The notes under the pieces: generated by a model | Databases searched by the model: none | What the model was told of the DNA's origin: nothing | Seen by the model: only the letters and a program-made list of their open reading frames with translations | Shown: positions 26,694-35,787 of the stretch, in pieces | Numbering within the stretch: position 1 is the first letter of the stretch | Layout of the letters: every line of letters starts with the position of its first letter | NCBI RefSeq assembly: GCF_022346995.1 | Contig: NZ_JAKRNM010000001.1 | Location: 1,612,001 to 1,676,000, forward strand | Origin: Paenibacillus sp. ACRRY | GTDB taxonomy: Bacteria; Bacillota; Bacilli; Paenibacillales; Paenibacillaceae | Length of the DNA: 64,000 nucleotides | Direction: 5' to 3' | Made by a program: the position numbers and the translations under genes

Positions 26694-27566
26694 TTATGAT
26701 GGACGCAACTTCCCATCCCCCTGCCTGTATGTTCGTGGAGACATCTGTACGGTACGTTTGAACACTTTGCCAAAATGAGAAAAGTTGCTGAAGCCTGCCC
26801 GCCAGGCGATTTCCGTAATGGAGTCCTCGCTCTCGCGCAGCAGTCGCTGCGCTTCCTTCACACGAAGCAAATTCAAATAATCAATGAAGGTAAAACCCGT
26901 GGTTTGTTTAAACAATCGACTGAGGTAATGCGGACTAATTCGGAATTCTGCTGCGACTTCCGGCAGCGTTAGAGGGTTCCGATAATTATCATTCAGGTAG
27001 CGAACAACGGCTTGCGTCTTGGGATGAAGGACTGGCTCGCTCTCTACTGGATATACCCTCCCCTGCTCCTGATTACGATACGCAATTAATAGCAATTCAA
27101 TGGAGCGGTGGCGCAGCACAAGGCTGCTTCCAACCTTAGGCTGAATTATCTCATCGATCATTTCATGAATGATCCGTTCTGCCGTTTCGCTAATAGGTGA
27201 TGGAAGCCGTAACATCGGAACTTCCCATTCAAAGGGCTCCTTTAACCCCTCCATCAACGCAGGAGCAATACTCATTTCTTCAAAAAGCTCCTGCTTCAGA
27301 TACAGTACAATTCGTTCATGATCAGGCCTTCCGCTTTCCAGTGTCTTATGTACGGCATTCCGGTCAACGAAAACAAAATCCCCTGCTCTGACATGGTATG
27401 AACGGTCTTTAATAAAATAGATGCGTTCGCCCTTCAGGAGATAATAGAGCTCATAATGATCGTGGAGATGATCCGCGGTCATGGAATAATAACCCACCCT
27501 ACGATCATATTCAATATCCAAATATCCGGTGGAATCGTGATAATCCGCTCGAAACGGCTGTGACAT
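26694..27566 (-). CDS. AraC family transcriptional regulator
   Basis: 290 residues: N-terminal cupin sensor (about 25-110, HLHDHYELYYLLKGERIYFI and GDFVFVDRNAVHKTLE) and C-terminal double helix-turn-helix (about 185-285, LPEVAAEFRISPHYLSRLFKQ and IAWRAGFSNFSHFGKVFKR). It is the type of sugar-responsive activator common beside glycosidases. It is divergent from the oxidoreductase gene at 27692, which is the likely target. AAGGGGG precedes the ATG. Confidence 0.92.
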   Translation of the reverse strand: MSQPFRADYHDSTGYLDIEYDRRVGYYSMTADHLHDHYELYYLLKGERIYFIKDRSYHVRAGDFVFVDRNAVHKTLESGRPDHERIVLYLKQELFEEMSIAPALMEGLKEPFEWEVPMLRLPSPISETAERIIHEMIDEIIQPKVGSSLVLRHRSIELLLIAYRNQEQGRVYPVESEPVLHPKTQAVVRYLNDNYRNPLTLPEVAAEFRISPHYLSRLFKQTTGFTFIDYLNLLRVKEAQRLLRESEDSITEIAWRAGFSNFSHFGKVFKRTVQMSPRTYRQGDGKLRPS

Positions 27567-27610
27567 GAAGCAGCCCCCTTTTCAAGGATTATAGCAAAAT
27601 AAGCGGGGTT

Positions 27611-27624
27611 TGAAAGCGATTACG
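27611..27624. promoter_or_regulatory. cre-like site between the AraC and oxidoreductase genes
   Basis: TGAAAGCGATTACG matches TGWAANCGNTNWCA at 13 of 14 positions, 68 bases before the oxidoreductase start. This is the best cre match in the window. Confidence 0.55.
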
Positions 27625-27691
27625 CAAAAAATGCGGCGAAAGAAGTATTCCCTTGTTATAGGCTAGAGCTATATTCAAGGAGGCGATAGAT

Positions 27692-28981
27692 ATGAGTAGC
27701 AAAAAACGCTATGTATTGGTCGGGACCGGTGGCCGTGCAGAATTTTTTTATGGAGCATTAGCGAAAAACTTCCGTGAACAATCCGAGCTTGCAGCTTTTT
27801 GTGATATTAATCAAACGCGGATGAATTATGCGAATCAACTGCTGCGAGAACGATATCAATACAATGAGGTTCCTACCTATACAGCAGACCAGTTTGACCA
27901 GATGATTGAGAACGAGAAACCCGATGCCGTCATTGTGACCAGCGTTGACCGTACGCATCACAAGTACATTATTCGTGCGATGGAGCTTGGATGCGATGTC
28001 GTGACTGAGAAGCCCATGACCATCGATGAGCACAAATGCCAGGATATCCTCGATGCTGCCAAACGGACCGGACGAAATATCCGGGTTACCTTCAACTACC
28101 GATATGCTCCCCATCATACCAAGATCCGTGAGCTGATCATGAACGATGCCATCGGTAAAGTTACCTCCGTTCATTTCGAGTGGCTGCTCAATACCCGGCA
28201 CGGTGCAGACTACTTCCGTCGCTGGCACCGCGACAAACGTAACAGCGGAGGATTACTCGTTCATAAATCCACCCATCATTTTGATCTAGTCAACTTCTGG
28301 ATCGGCTCCCAGCCTGAAACGGTCTTCGCCTTCGGTGATCTCATGTATTATGGACGGGAAAATGCAGAAGAACGAGGCGTTACCCAATTTTATAACCGCG
28401 CCACCGGCAACCCGCTCGCTAAGGAAGATCCTTTTGCCCTCCATCTGGATTCGGATGCTCACCTCAAAGCGATGTATCTGGATGCGGAGCCCGAGGACGG
28501 CTACCAGCGCGATCAGAGCGTATTCGGAGATGGCATTAATATTGAGGATACGATGGGCGTGCTCGTCCAGTATCAGAACAAAGCCATTTTGACGTATTCC
28601 CTTGTCGCCTACCAGCCGTGGGAAGGATACCGTATAGCCATTAACGGCACCAAAGGCCGGATCGAGATGTCCATCGTTGAACAGTCCTATGTCAATTCAC
28701 TCGGTGACAAAAGTCTCGAAGGTGCGCTGATCGGCAAAACGCTGCGTGTGCTGCCCATGTTCGATGCTCCATATGAAGTGCATGTCGAAGAGCAAAAAGG
28801 CGGCCATGGCGGAGGCGATCCGGTACTGCTCAATGATCTGTTTGGCGAACCTGCGGAGGATCCGTATGCACGTGCTGCCAACCATATTGATGGAGCAAGA
28901 TCAATCCTGACCGGTATTGCAGCCAACCGTGCGATTTCAACCGGGTTGCCGGTCCACATCAAGAGTCTGGTTCAGTTTTAA
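27692..28981 (+). CDS. Gfo/Idh/MocA family NAD(P)-dependent oxidoreductase
   Basis: 429 residues. N-terminal Rossmann domain begins KKRYVLVGTGGRAEFF, continues with AAFCDINQTRM, and carries the characteristic CDVVTEKPMTID (EKP motif). The C-terminal alpha/beta domain contains SGGLLVHKSTHHFDLVNFWIG, where the Lys-His cluster normally binds substrate. Members oxidise sugar or inositol carbons or act as NAD-dependent glycosidases (GH109). Divergent from the AraC regulator, with a cre-like site between. Its length is on the long side and fits the carbohydrate-processing subgroup. Ends before a weak terminator. Confidence 0.9.
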   Translation: MSSKKRYVLVGTGGRAEFFYGALAKNFREQSELAAFCDINQTRMNYANQLLRERYQYNEVPTYTADQFDQMIENEKPDAVIVTSVDRTHHKYIIRAMELGCDVVTEKPMTIDEHKCQDILDAAKRTGRNIRVTFNYRYAPHHTKIRELIMNDAIGKVTSVHFEWLLNTRHGADYFRRWHRDKRNSGGLLVHKSTHHFDLVNFWIGSQPETVFAFGDLMYYGRENAEERGVTQFYNRATGNPLAKEDPFALHLDSDAHLKAMYLDAEPEDGYQRDQSVFGDGINIEDTMGVLVQYQNKAILTYSLVAYQPWEGYRIAINGTKGRIEMSIVEQSYVNSLGDKSLEGALIGKTLRVLPMFDAPYEVHVEEQKGGHGGGDPVLLNDLFGEPAEDPYARAANHIDGARSILTGIAANRAISTGLPVHIKSLVQF

Positions 28982-29018
28982 TTTGATGGAAAGTTGATCG
29001 TAGAACGGTCAAGATTCA

Positions 29019-29046
29019 AGGCTGCGTATTTACGCGGTCTTTTTTC
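29019..29046 (+). terminator. Terminator after the Gfo/Idh/MocA gene
   Basis: GCGTA-tt-TACGC core extended by wobble pairs, followed by T6. Confidence 0.6.
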
Positions 29047-29114
29047 CATTTGCACTCTCTTCTGAAGAACCAAAAGCAAACATTGAATGATCGCCAAGTT
29101 GAAGGAGGAAATGG

Positions 29115-30932
29115 ATGTTCTTTTCATTAAAAAGCCGCTTAATTGCCTTAATTCTTGTCCTGTTCGTCCTCTCGTTCGGTACGCTCTCCTTCCTGTTGTT
29201 TGCGGAATCCCGGGCTGTGATCCGTTCCTATATCGAATCCTCGGCCCTCGAAAAAATGGAGGAATACGGCTCTTACATCGATATGGTACAAATGCAAATT
29301 TATGATGTAGCCTCTCTCGTCTTCAATAGCGATATGGCGAAAAATTGGGATAACGCCATGAGTGATCCACAACTGTCCGAGGGGGAGAAAATGCTGGCTA
29401 ACCTCGCCATGAGCCGCTTTCTTACGCAGGCCACGAACAGCTATACCAGCATTTCAGATGTGTCCATCTATCGGTTAAACGGGCTTCGGATTGGCGGCGA
29501 GAATCAGGTCGTAAGCGACCTTTCGTTTTTGCAAGAACCATGGTATACAAACTTCTTCACATCCGGAGACAGGTGGCTGGCTGCTCATACCGACGTTCAT
29601 GAAAGGGTCAGGGACCATGGCAACCCGGTGGTCAGCCTGCTTATGCCTCTGGGTACCTTCCATCATGCTACATCGCGTAATGTCATGAAGGTCAATGTAA
29701 GCGAGTCTTATTTCCTCGAACCCCTCAGCCGGATTCATCTGGCCAACAATAGCACTATTTTTCTGCTCAATGAACAAGGTCGGCCCCTCCTCTCCCAACA
29801 AGCTCATGAGCTTGGGGTCGGAACTCTATCGGGCATCGAACATATTCGAAACAGCACACCAAAATCAGGCGTTGAATACCTGACCAATGATGTAGGCGGG
29901 CGAGACATGATGGTGTACAAAAAACTCGGGCGCACAGGCTGGATGCTGGTAGGTCTAGCGCCGGAAAAAGAGATGTACTCCTCTCTGCACAAACTCCAAA
30001 CGACAACATTCGTGGTGACAATTGCCATCATCCTGGTGTCCCTGTGTGCTGCGGCCTGGCTGTCTTACGGCGTAACCAAGCCCTTAACCCGTCTGGTTCT
30101 GGCGATGAGACAGGTACAGCGGGGTGCGTTTGATCAGGCCGAATCCCTGCTCCCCCCAGATCAGAATGTTAAGAGCGAAATTAGTTATGTGATATCTACC
30201 TTTCGCTACATGATCGTCCGGCTCAGACAGCATATCCAGAATGAATTTGAGCTGAAGCTGCTTCGACAACAGGCGGAATATAAGGCTCTCCTGATGCAGA
30301 TTAATCCGCATTTTATGTTCAATACGCTGGAACTGGTCAGCAGTCTTGCGATGCAGCGCCGAACGGACGATACCGTGCAGGTCATCGAGGATCTCGGGAA
30401 AATGATGAGGTACTCCATGCATACGAATGATGATCGTGTGTCACTGGCCGAGGAACTTACCTACGTCCGCCACTACATCTCCATTCTTCAAACCCGCTTC
30501 GGTCCCAGGCTCGATATTTCCACCCAAGAATCGGGCAGGCTGGATCACCTCGTTATGGTCAAGTTTATTCTGCAGCCGCTGATCGAGAATGCAGTCAAAT
30601 ACAGTTTTCAACATCAAACGACTGCTCAGGTGCGTATTCGAATCTGCAGGAAGAATGAACGGCTGCAGCTCCAGATTAAGGACAATGGTCCAGGGATGCC
30701 TCACGACATCATCTCCAGACTGCAGGATCCTGAGACTGTTACAGCACAGCTCGAACCAATGCTTCGCAATTCGAGCTGGCATATCGGACTTGGCAATGTG
30801 ATTGCCCGGTGCCGGCTGCATTACGGTTCCCTCTTTGCCATCCATATTACGAACGGGGATACCCAGGGCACTTGTATTGAACTGGTTCTGCCCGTACAGG
30901 AGGAAAATCATGTACAACGTATTGATTGCTGA
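29115..30932 (+). CDS. YesM-type sensor histidine kinase
   Basis: 605 residues. Membrane span at about 10-30, an extracellular dCache-like region, a second span at about 296-316, a HAMP linker (YGVTKPLTRLVLAMRQVQRG), then a His_kinase domain with the phospho-accepting His in LLMQINPHFMFNTLELVSSLA, and a HATPase with PLIENAVKYSF and IKDNGPGMP. The start ATG at 29115 has GGAGG six bases upstream. It overlaps the response regulator gene by 23 bases. It probably senses an extracellular sugar or binding protein and controls the ABC transporter genes downstream. Confidence 0.93.
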   Translation: MFFSLKSRLIALILVLFVLSFGTLSFLLFAESRAVIRSYIESSALEKMEEYGSYIDMVQMQIYDVASLVFNSDMAKNWDNAMSDPQLSEGEKMLANLAMSRFLTQATNSYTSISDVSIYRLNGLRIGGENQVVSDLSFLQEPWYTNFFTSGDRWLAAHTDVHERVRDHGNPVVSLLMPLGTFHHATSRNVMKVNVSESYFLEPLSRIHLANNSTIFLLNEQGRPLLSQQAHELGVGTLSGIEHIRNSTPKSGVEYLTNDVGGRDMMVYKKLGRTGWMLVGLAPEKEMYSSLHKLQTTTFVVTIAIILVSLCAAAWLSYGVTKPLTRLVLAMRQVQRGAFDQAESLLPPDQNVKSEISYVISTFRYMIVRLRQHIQNEFELKLLRQQAEYKALLMQINPHFMFNTLELVSSLAMQRRTDDTVQVIEDLGKMMRYSMHTNDDRVSLAEELTYVRHYISILQTRFGPRLDISTQESGRLDHLVMVKFILQPLIENAVKYSFQHQTTAQVRIRICRKNERLQLQIKDNGPGMPHDIISRLQDPETVTAQLEPMLRNSSWHIGLGNVIARCRLHYGSLFAIHITNGDTQGTCIELVLPVQEENHVQRIDC

Positions 30933-32511
30933 TGATGAGATTGAAGTCCGTGAAGGACTGAAGCTGAAAGCCGACTGGGGTGGAATGGGTTTTGCGGTCT
31001 CAGGTGAGGCCGCAAACGGAGTGGAAGCCGCTAGGTTGCTCCAATCGGGACACTATGACCTGCTCCTGACAGATATGAATATGCCGGTCATGGATGGAGT
31101 GCAGCTGCTGGACATCTGTAGAACCCACAATCCATCCATCGAAATCATTATCATCACGGGATATGAGGATTTTCAATATGCCAGAGCCGGTGTACGGAAC
31201 CATGCCATGGACTACTTGTTGAAGCCGGTAACCCGGGGAGAACTGAAAGCAGCCTTGACCAGAATCAAGGAGGAGTTGGATAAGAAACGCAAGGCTCGGG
31301 ATGAATCCGAAAGGATGCAATGGCGTCTGTCCCAATACTATCAACAGATGAAAACACACTTTATTCTGGATCTCGTCAAGGGTAACAAGCTCCCTCCTTC
31401 TTCACTGCCTGAACGAATCCGATTATTTCATCTGGAAAAATGGCAGCATTCCGAGGTCTGCTTCCTGACTGCCGGTTTGCGGGAAACAATCCATACTCCT
31501 GCTTCTGAAATCCGGATTCCGGAGGACATGCACCTCCCATTCCAAATGGTCTGTCATGAGATTGCTGAATCTTATACAGGAACTGCACTTGTATTTCAGG
31601 ACACAGCCCATCCTGGAATCATGCATTTCATGATATTGGACGGAATGCAGCATGAATTTGCGGAAAGGCTCCACACACAGATCATGTCCTATCTGACAAT
31701 GGAAGTGCAGATTGGAATTGGACTGACGGTAGCTGGACTCGAACGCTGGAAGGAAGGGTACGTCCACTCCCTGCTGGCATGGAACCTGGCCGGACGTCAG
31801 TCTGGACAAGCTGAGACAATAGAGGTAACCGATCACAGTCCACTGATTCCCGAGGAGATCAACCGCGCCATGCATCGATGTCTTCTTCGAGGGGACCTGG
31901 ATTCCTTTCGCAGCATGATCCGAAATGAGCTGGACGATGCCTTTCGCAGATCCTCTTCCCGTTTAATCCGCTGTTTATTGCAAATTTCACTGCTAATGGA
32001 GTCTGCCGCCATGGACTACATGCAACATGCTCATGGCACACCATCTCGCTGGATCACTCCTGAGTGGGTACTGTGGCTGGAGACTCCCGAACAAGCAGAA
32101 CGGCTGCTGATGCAGTGGGCACAGGATTTTGTAAACGGACAGCATCCACCCGAGACCGCAGAAGCAACCATGATTGAATCAGCGAAATGTTACATCGAAG
32201 AAAACTACATGCAGGAAATTACGCTCACCTCTATCTCGGAGCAATTTAACTATCATCCTTCCTACTTCTCTGAAATGTTCAAGGAAGGTGCAGGCATCTC
32301 ATTCATTCAATATTTGACGGAAACCCGGATGAAACACGCAACACGCTTATTGAAGGAAACTCAATTGAGTGTATGGGATATCACTGAGCTTACAGGCTTC
32401 TCTTCCCCAAGCTATTTCAGCGCTCGCTTCAAAAAGATGCACTGCATGAGTCCTTCCGAATACCGGTTGCTTCAATCCGAAAAAATCACTAGTGAGAATC
32501 CGAAGAAATGA
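30910..32511 (+). CDS. YesN-type response regulator (receiver + AraC HTH)
   Basis: 533 residues from the ATG at 30910, which has AGGAGGAAAA upstream; the longer open frame upstream overlaps the kinase gene and has no site. N-terminal receiver (about 1-120): DDE acidic cluster in VLIADDEIEVREGL, phospho-accepting Asp in LLTDMNMPVMDG, Lys in YLLKPVTRGE. A middle region of about 270 residues is poorly conserved. C-terminal AraC HTH pair (about 425-525) includes ISEQFNYHPSYFSEMFKEGAG and ITELTGFSSPSYFSARFKK. Partner of the kinase at 29115; activates the downstream sugar transport operon by inference. Confidence 0.93.
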   Translation: MYNVLIADDEIEVREGLKLKADWGGMGFAVSGEAANGVEAARLLQSGHYDLLLTDMNMPVMDGVQLLDICRTHNPSIEIIIITGYEDFQYARAGVRNHAMDYLLKPVTRGELKAALTRIKEELDKKRKARDESERMQWRLSQYYQQMKTHFILDLVKGNKLPPSSLPERIRLFHLEKWQHSEVCFLTAGLRETIHTPASEIRIPEDMHLPFQMVCHEIAESYTGTALVFQDTAHPGIMHFMILDGMQHEFAERLHTQIMSYLTMEVQIGIGLTVAGLERWKEGYVHSLLAWNLAGRQSGQAETIEVTDHSPLIPEEINRAMHRCLLRGDLDSFRSMIRNELDDAFRRSSSRLIRCLLQISLLMESAAMDYMQHAHGTPSRWITPEWVLWLETPEQAERLLMQWAQDFVNGQHPPETAEATMIESAKCYIEENYMQEITLTSISEQFNYHPSYFSEMFKEGAGISFIQYLTETRMKHATRLLKETQLSVWDITELTGFSSPSYFSARFKKMHCMSPSEYRLLQSEKITSENPKK

Positions 32512-32561
32512 GATTCCGGCCGCATTGGCTCCCAGGTAAGATGAGGTTATCAGAACGTTCA

Positions 32562-32580
32562 CCGCTTATCATGTAAGCGG
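32562..32580 (+). other. Hairpin between the regulator and the first permease gene
   Basis: CCGCTTA-tcatg-TAAGCGG, seven-base arms, no U tract after it. It may be an RNA-stabilising or attenuating hairpin, or an operator. Confidence 0.4.
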
Positions 32581-32637
32581 ATTCAGTAATTGGAATTGAG
32601 AATGTTCAACCACTCTTAGCCTGAAGGGAGGCAAATC

Positions 32638-33552
32638 ATGAAAAAAATGTCCACGCCCTTATACGGCCAGCAAAATAAAACAGCCTACTTGTTCCTATTG
32701 CCTTGGCTGATCGGACTATTCTGTCTAACGCTGGGGCCAATGGCTGCATCGCTGTACTTATCCATGACCAAATTCAATCTGTTATCACCGCCCACGTGGA
32801 CGGGGCTCAGCAACTATGTGCAAATTTTTAGTGAAGACGATACATTTCGCAGATCGCTGGGGCTTACCTTCTTTTATGTATTCTTGTCCGTCCCGCTCCG
32901 CCTGGCCTTTGCTCTGCTGGTAGCGATGGCGCTAAACAAAGGCATTCGCTGCCTCGGTATTTATCGAACCGTATATTACATCCCTTCCCTGCTGGGAGGA
33001 AGTGTTGCCATCGCCATTGTATGGCGTCAAATCTTTGATGGCAACGGGCTCGTTAATCAATTTCTGAACTGGTTCGGCATAGCGGGACCTTCCTGGATTG
33101 CACATCCCGACTATGTCATTTATACCATCGTAACCTTATCCGTGTGGCAATTCGGGTCGGCGATGGTGATCTTCCTGGCTGGCCTGAAGCAGATTCCTGC
33201 CGACCTTTACGAAGCGTCGGATGTGGACGGGGCGAGCAAGCTGCGTCAATTTTTCCGCATCACGCTGCCCATGCTGTCACCCGTCATTTTTTTCAACCTG
33301 ATCATGAGCATGATTAATTCCTTCCAGGCCTTTACACCGGCATATGTCATTGGAGATGGTCGCGGAGGACCACTCGATGCCACCATGTTCTACACCTTGT
33401 ATCTGTATCTGAAAGGCTTCTCGTTCTTTGATATGGGTTACGCCTCAGCACTCGCCTGGATCATGCTGGTCATTATCGGTATATTCACTGCAATTGTCTT
33501 TCTTACATCCAGGTTCTGGGTATTCTATGGCGACAATCAGGAGGGGAGGTAA
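32638..33552 (+). CDS. Sugar ABC transporter permease (MalF/UgpA type)
   Basis: 304 residues, six predicted membrane spans, first at about 17-40. The ATPase-docking EAA loop is EASDVDGASKLRQFFRITLP. Family signature stretches include LSNYVQIFSEDDTFRRSL and YRTVYYIPSLLGGSVAIAIVW. It forms the membrane channel with the second permease. AAGGGAGG precedes the ATG. There is no ATPase gene here, so a shared MsmX-like ATPase would power it. First transport gene after the two-component pair. Confidence 0.93.
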   Translation: MKKMSTPLYGQQNKTAYLFLLPWLIGLFCLTLGPMAASLYLSMTKFNLLSPPTWTGLSNYVQIFSEDDTFRRSLGLTFFYVFLSVPLRLAFALLVAMALNKGIRCLGIYRTVYYIPSLLGGSVAIAIVWRQIFDGNGLVNQFLNWFGIAGPSWIAHPDYVIYTIVTLSVWQFGSAMVIFLAGLKQIPADLYEASDVDGASKLRQFFRITLPMLSPVIFFNLIMSMINSFQAFTPAYVIGDGRGGPLDATMFYTLYLYLKGFSFFDMGYASALAWIMLVIIGIFTAIVFLTSRFWVFYGDNQEGR

Positions 33553-33557
33553 TGCAT

Positions 33558-34397
33558 ATGCCGTTCAAACGAAAGCTGATTCAAACCGGAAGACATACGG
33601 CCATCATCCTCCTCGGGCTGCTGATGCTGTACCCGGTGTTATGGCTGATCTTCAGTTCGTTCAAACCTAACCAGCTAATCTTTACGAACAGCAGTCTGAT
33701 TCCGACCAGCTTCACACTGGATCATTACGTGAATGGCTGGAAAGGATTACAGGGCGTTTCCTTCGGCCGATTCTTCGGCAATTCGGCACTCATCTCGGTC
33801 ATGAGCGTCCTGGGGAATGTTATCTCCTGTTCGCTCGCTGCCTATGCTTTTTCCAGACTCCGATTCAAATTAAAAACACTGTGGTTCAGCATCATGCTGG
33901 TCACGATTATGCTGCCTTACCATGTAACACTTGTACCTCAATATATTCTGTATAACGAGCTGCAGTGGATCAATACGTATTTCCCGCTTATTTTGCCGAA
34001 GTGGCTGGCACAGGACTCCTTCTTCATTCTGCTTATGGTGCAATTTATCCGTGGCATTCCGCGGGAACTCGACGAGAGCGCAACGATTGACGGGTGCGGA
34101 CAATCCCAGATTTTTTTCCGAATCGTGGTGCCTCTCCTTGTTCCTGCATTGATCACAACGGCAATCTTCACCTTTATCTGGAGCTGGGATGATTTCTTCA
34201 GCCAGATGATTTACCTAAGCAAGATCGATCTGTTCACCGTACAGCTGGGCATACGTTCCCTGTTTGATCCATCAGGACAATCCGATTGGGGAGCATTGCT
34301 TGCCATGTCCACGTTATCCCTGCTGCCTGTAACGATCATCTTTCTGGTATTTCAGCGCTATTTTCTCGAAGGCATTGCTACTACAGGTCTGAAGTAA
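33558..34397 (+). CDS. Carbohydrate ABC transporter permease (MalG/UgpE type)
   Basis: 279 residues from the ATG at 33558, eight bases after GGGGAGG; the ATG at 33552 overlaps the previous stop but is only two bases from that site. About six membrane spans, with the EAA loop in ELDESATIDGCGQSQIFFRIVVPLL. Ends with the usual LEGIATTGLK tail. Pairs with the permease at 32638. Confidence 0.93.
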   Translation: MPFKRKLIQTGRHTAIILLGLLMLYPVLWLIFSSFKPNQLIFTNSSLIPTSFTLDHYVNGWKGLQGVSFGRFFGNSALISVMSVLGNVISCSLAAYAFSRLRFKLKTLWFSIMLVTIMLPYHVTLVPQYILYNELQWINTYFPLILPKWLAQDSFFILLMVQFIRGIPRELDESATIDGCGQSQIFFRIVVPLLVPALITTAIFTFIWSWDDFFSQMIYLSKIDLFTVQLGIRSLFDPSGQSDWGALLAMSTLSLLPVTIIFLVFQRYFLEGIATTGLK

Positions 34398-34439
34398 GTT
34401 CTATTTTCGCAATCACCATATTCGTTAGGGGGATGAACA

Positions 34440-35755
34440 ATGTTTAAGCGACTCATGATTGGAATGGCCGCCTCACTCCTGCTATTTGCAACTGCCTGCT
34501 CGGGTACGGATCATACAGGTGCTGGCGGTAATACGGATCAAGGTAACGAATCAAACGGCCAGGTCGAACTGCGCATGATGTGGTGGGGTGATCAGAAACG
34601 GGCAGATATTACAAACGAAGCTCTTCAAGTCTTTCAGGAAAAACATCCGGACATCAAAATTGTAGGTGAATTCGCTCCTTCCTCTGGATATTTTGACAAA
34701 TTGAATACACAGCTGGCATCAGGGACGGCACCCGATGTATTCTTCCTGGGTGGCAATGTGGTCGATTATGCCAAAAAGGATGTCTTGCTCAACCTCGATT
34801 CATATGTCGGAAATGAACTGAACCTGGACGGCATGGATACCACCATGGTGGAATACGGTCGTCTTGACGGGAAGCTTCAGCATATTTCAGCAGGCGCCAA
34901 CGCGCAAGAATTGTAATCAACAAGGCGTTGTTCGAAAAAGCTGGCATCCCTCTACCTGAGACGGACTGGACCTGGGAAGATTATGCGGCAATCAGCAAGG
35001 AGCTCTCTGACAAGCTCGGCGATGGCATATTTGGAACGTATAACTTTACGGTGGACGGTATGGATATCTACCTGAAGCAGCGTGGCAAACAGCTGTATGA
35101 CATGACCAACGGTACATTGGGTTTTGCACAGGAGGACATTCTCGAATGGTTCCAATATTGGGAAAAGGCATCGGCCGACGGTGGTGTAGTCACACCTGAA
35201 TTGCAGGTATCCAATCCGCATGATGACACGAGCAAATCGCTGCTGATTACAGGCAAAGCGGCCATGACCCTGCTTCCTTCCAACCAGCTCGCTGCATTCC
35301 AGAGCTTGACGGAGGATCCGCTCATTCTGCATCCGGTTCCGCGCGGACCCAAGGGTACAGGTGTTGTATTTGAATCCAGTCAGGGATTGTCCGGCTATGC
35401 GAATACGAAACATCCCAAAGAAGTAGCCATGCTGATGGACTTCTGGATCAATGATCCGGATGCAGCCCGAATTCTTGGCAATGATCGCGGCGTCCCGGTT
35501 ACGGAAACCAATCGTAATCTTCTTCAGGAAGAAGCCGGGGCCGTTGAAGAACTCGTTTATGACTATACCAATTTTGTATCTGAAGCCACCAAAACGGAGC
35601 CTTTTGACGTGAGTTATAACCCTCCTGGATTTGCGGAATTCTCCAAGCTGGCTCAGACGACAACCCAGGAAATCGGATTTGGACGCAAAAGTGTCGAGGA
35701 GGCCGTTTCAAGCTTCTACAGCGGTACTCTCCGGATATTCGAATCCAACCAATAA
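34440..35755 (+). pseudogene. Sugar-binding lipoprotein gene disrupted by a frameshift
   Basis: Two abutting frames encode one extracellular solute-binding protein of about 438 residues. The first (34440-34916, 158 codons) has a lipobox signal (LFATACSG), the domain start RMMWWGDQKRADITNEALQ, and ends KLQHISAGANAQEL-stop. The second frame continues at once with ARIVINKALFEKAGIPLPE and runs to 35755. Restoring the frame needs one added base near 34901-34907, so the sequence lost one base. There is no slippery heptamer, so programmed frameshifting is unlikely. Either the gene is broken in this strain or the base call is wrong. Everything else in the operon is intact, which slightly favours a sequencing error. 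Confidence 0.85.
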
Positions 35756-35787
35756 CAAAAACCACCACATCCCATTAGGAGGCGAAC

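Noticed and set aside
34900..34930. Programmed -1 frameshift in the binding-protein gene
   Set aside because: No slippery heptamer, no downstream pseudoknot visible; members of this family are not known to use frameshifting.
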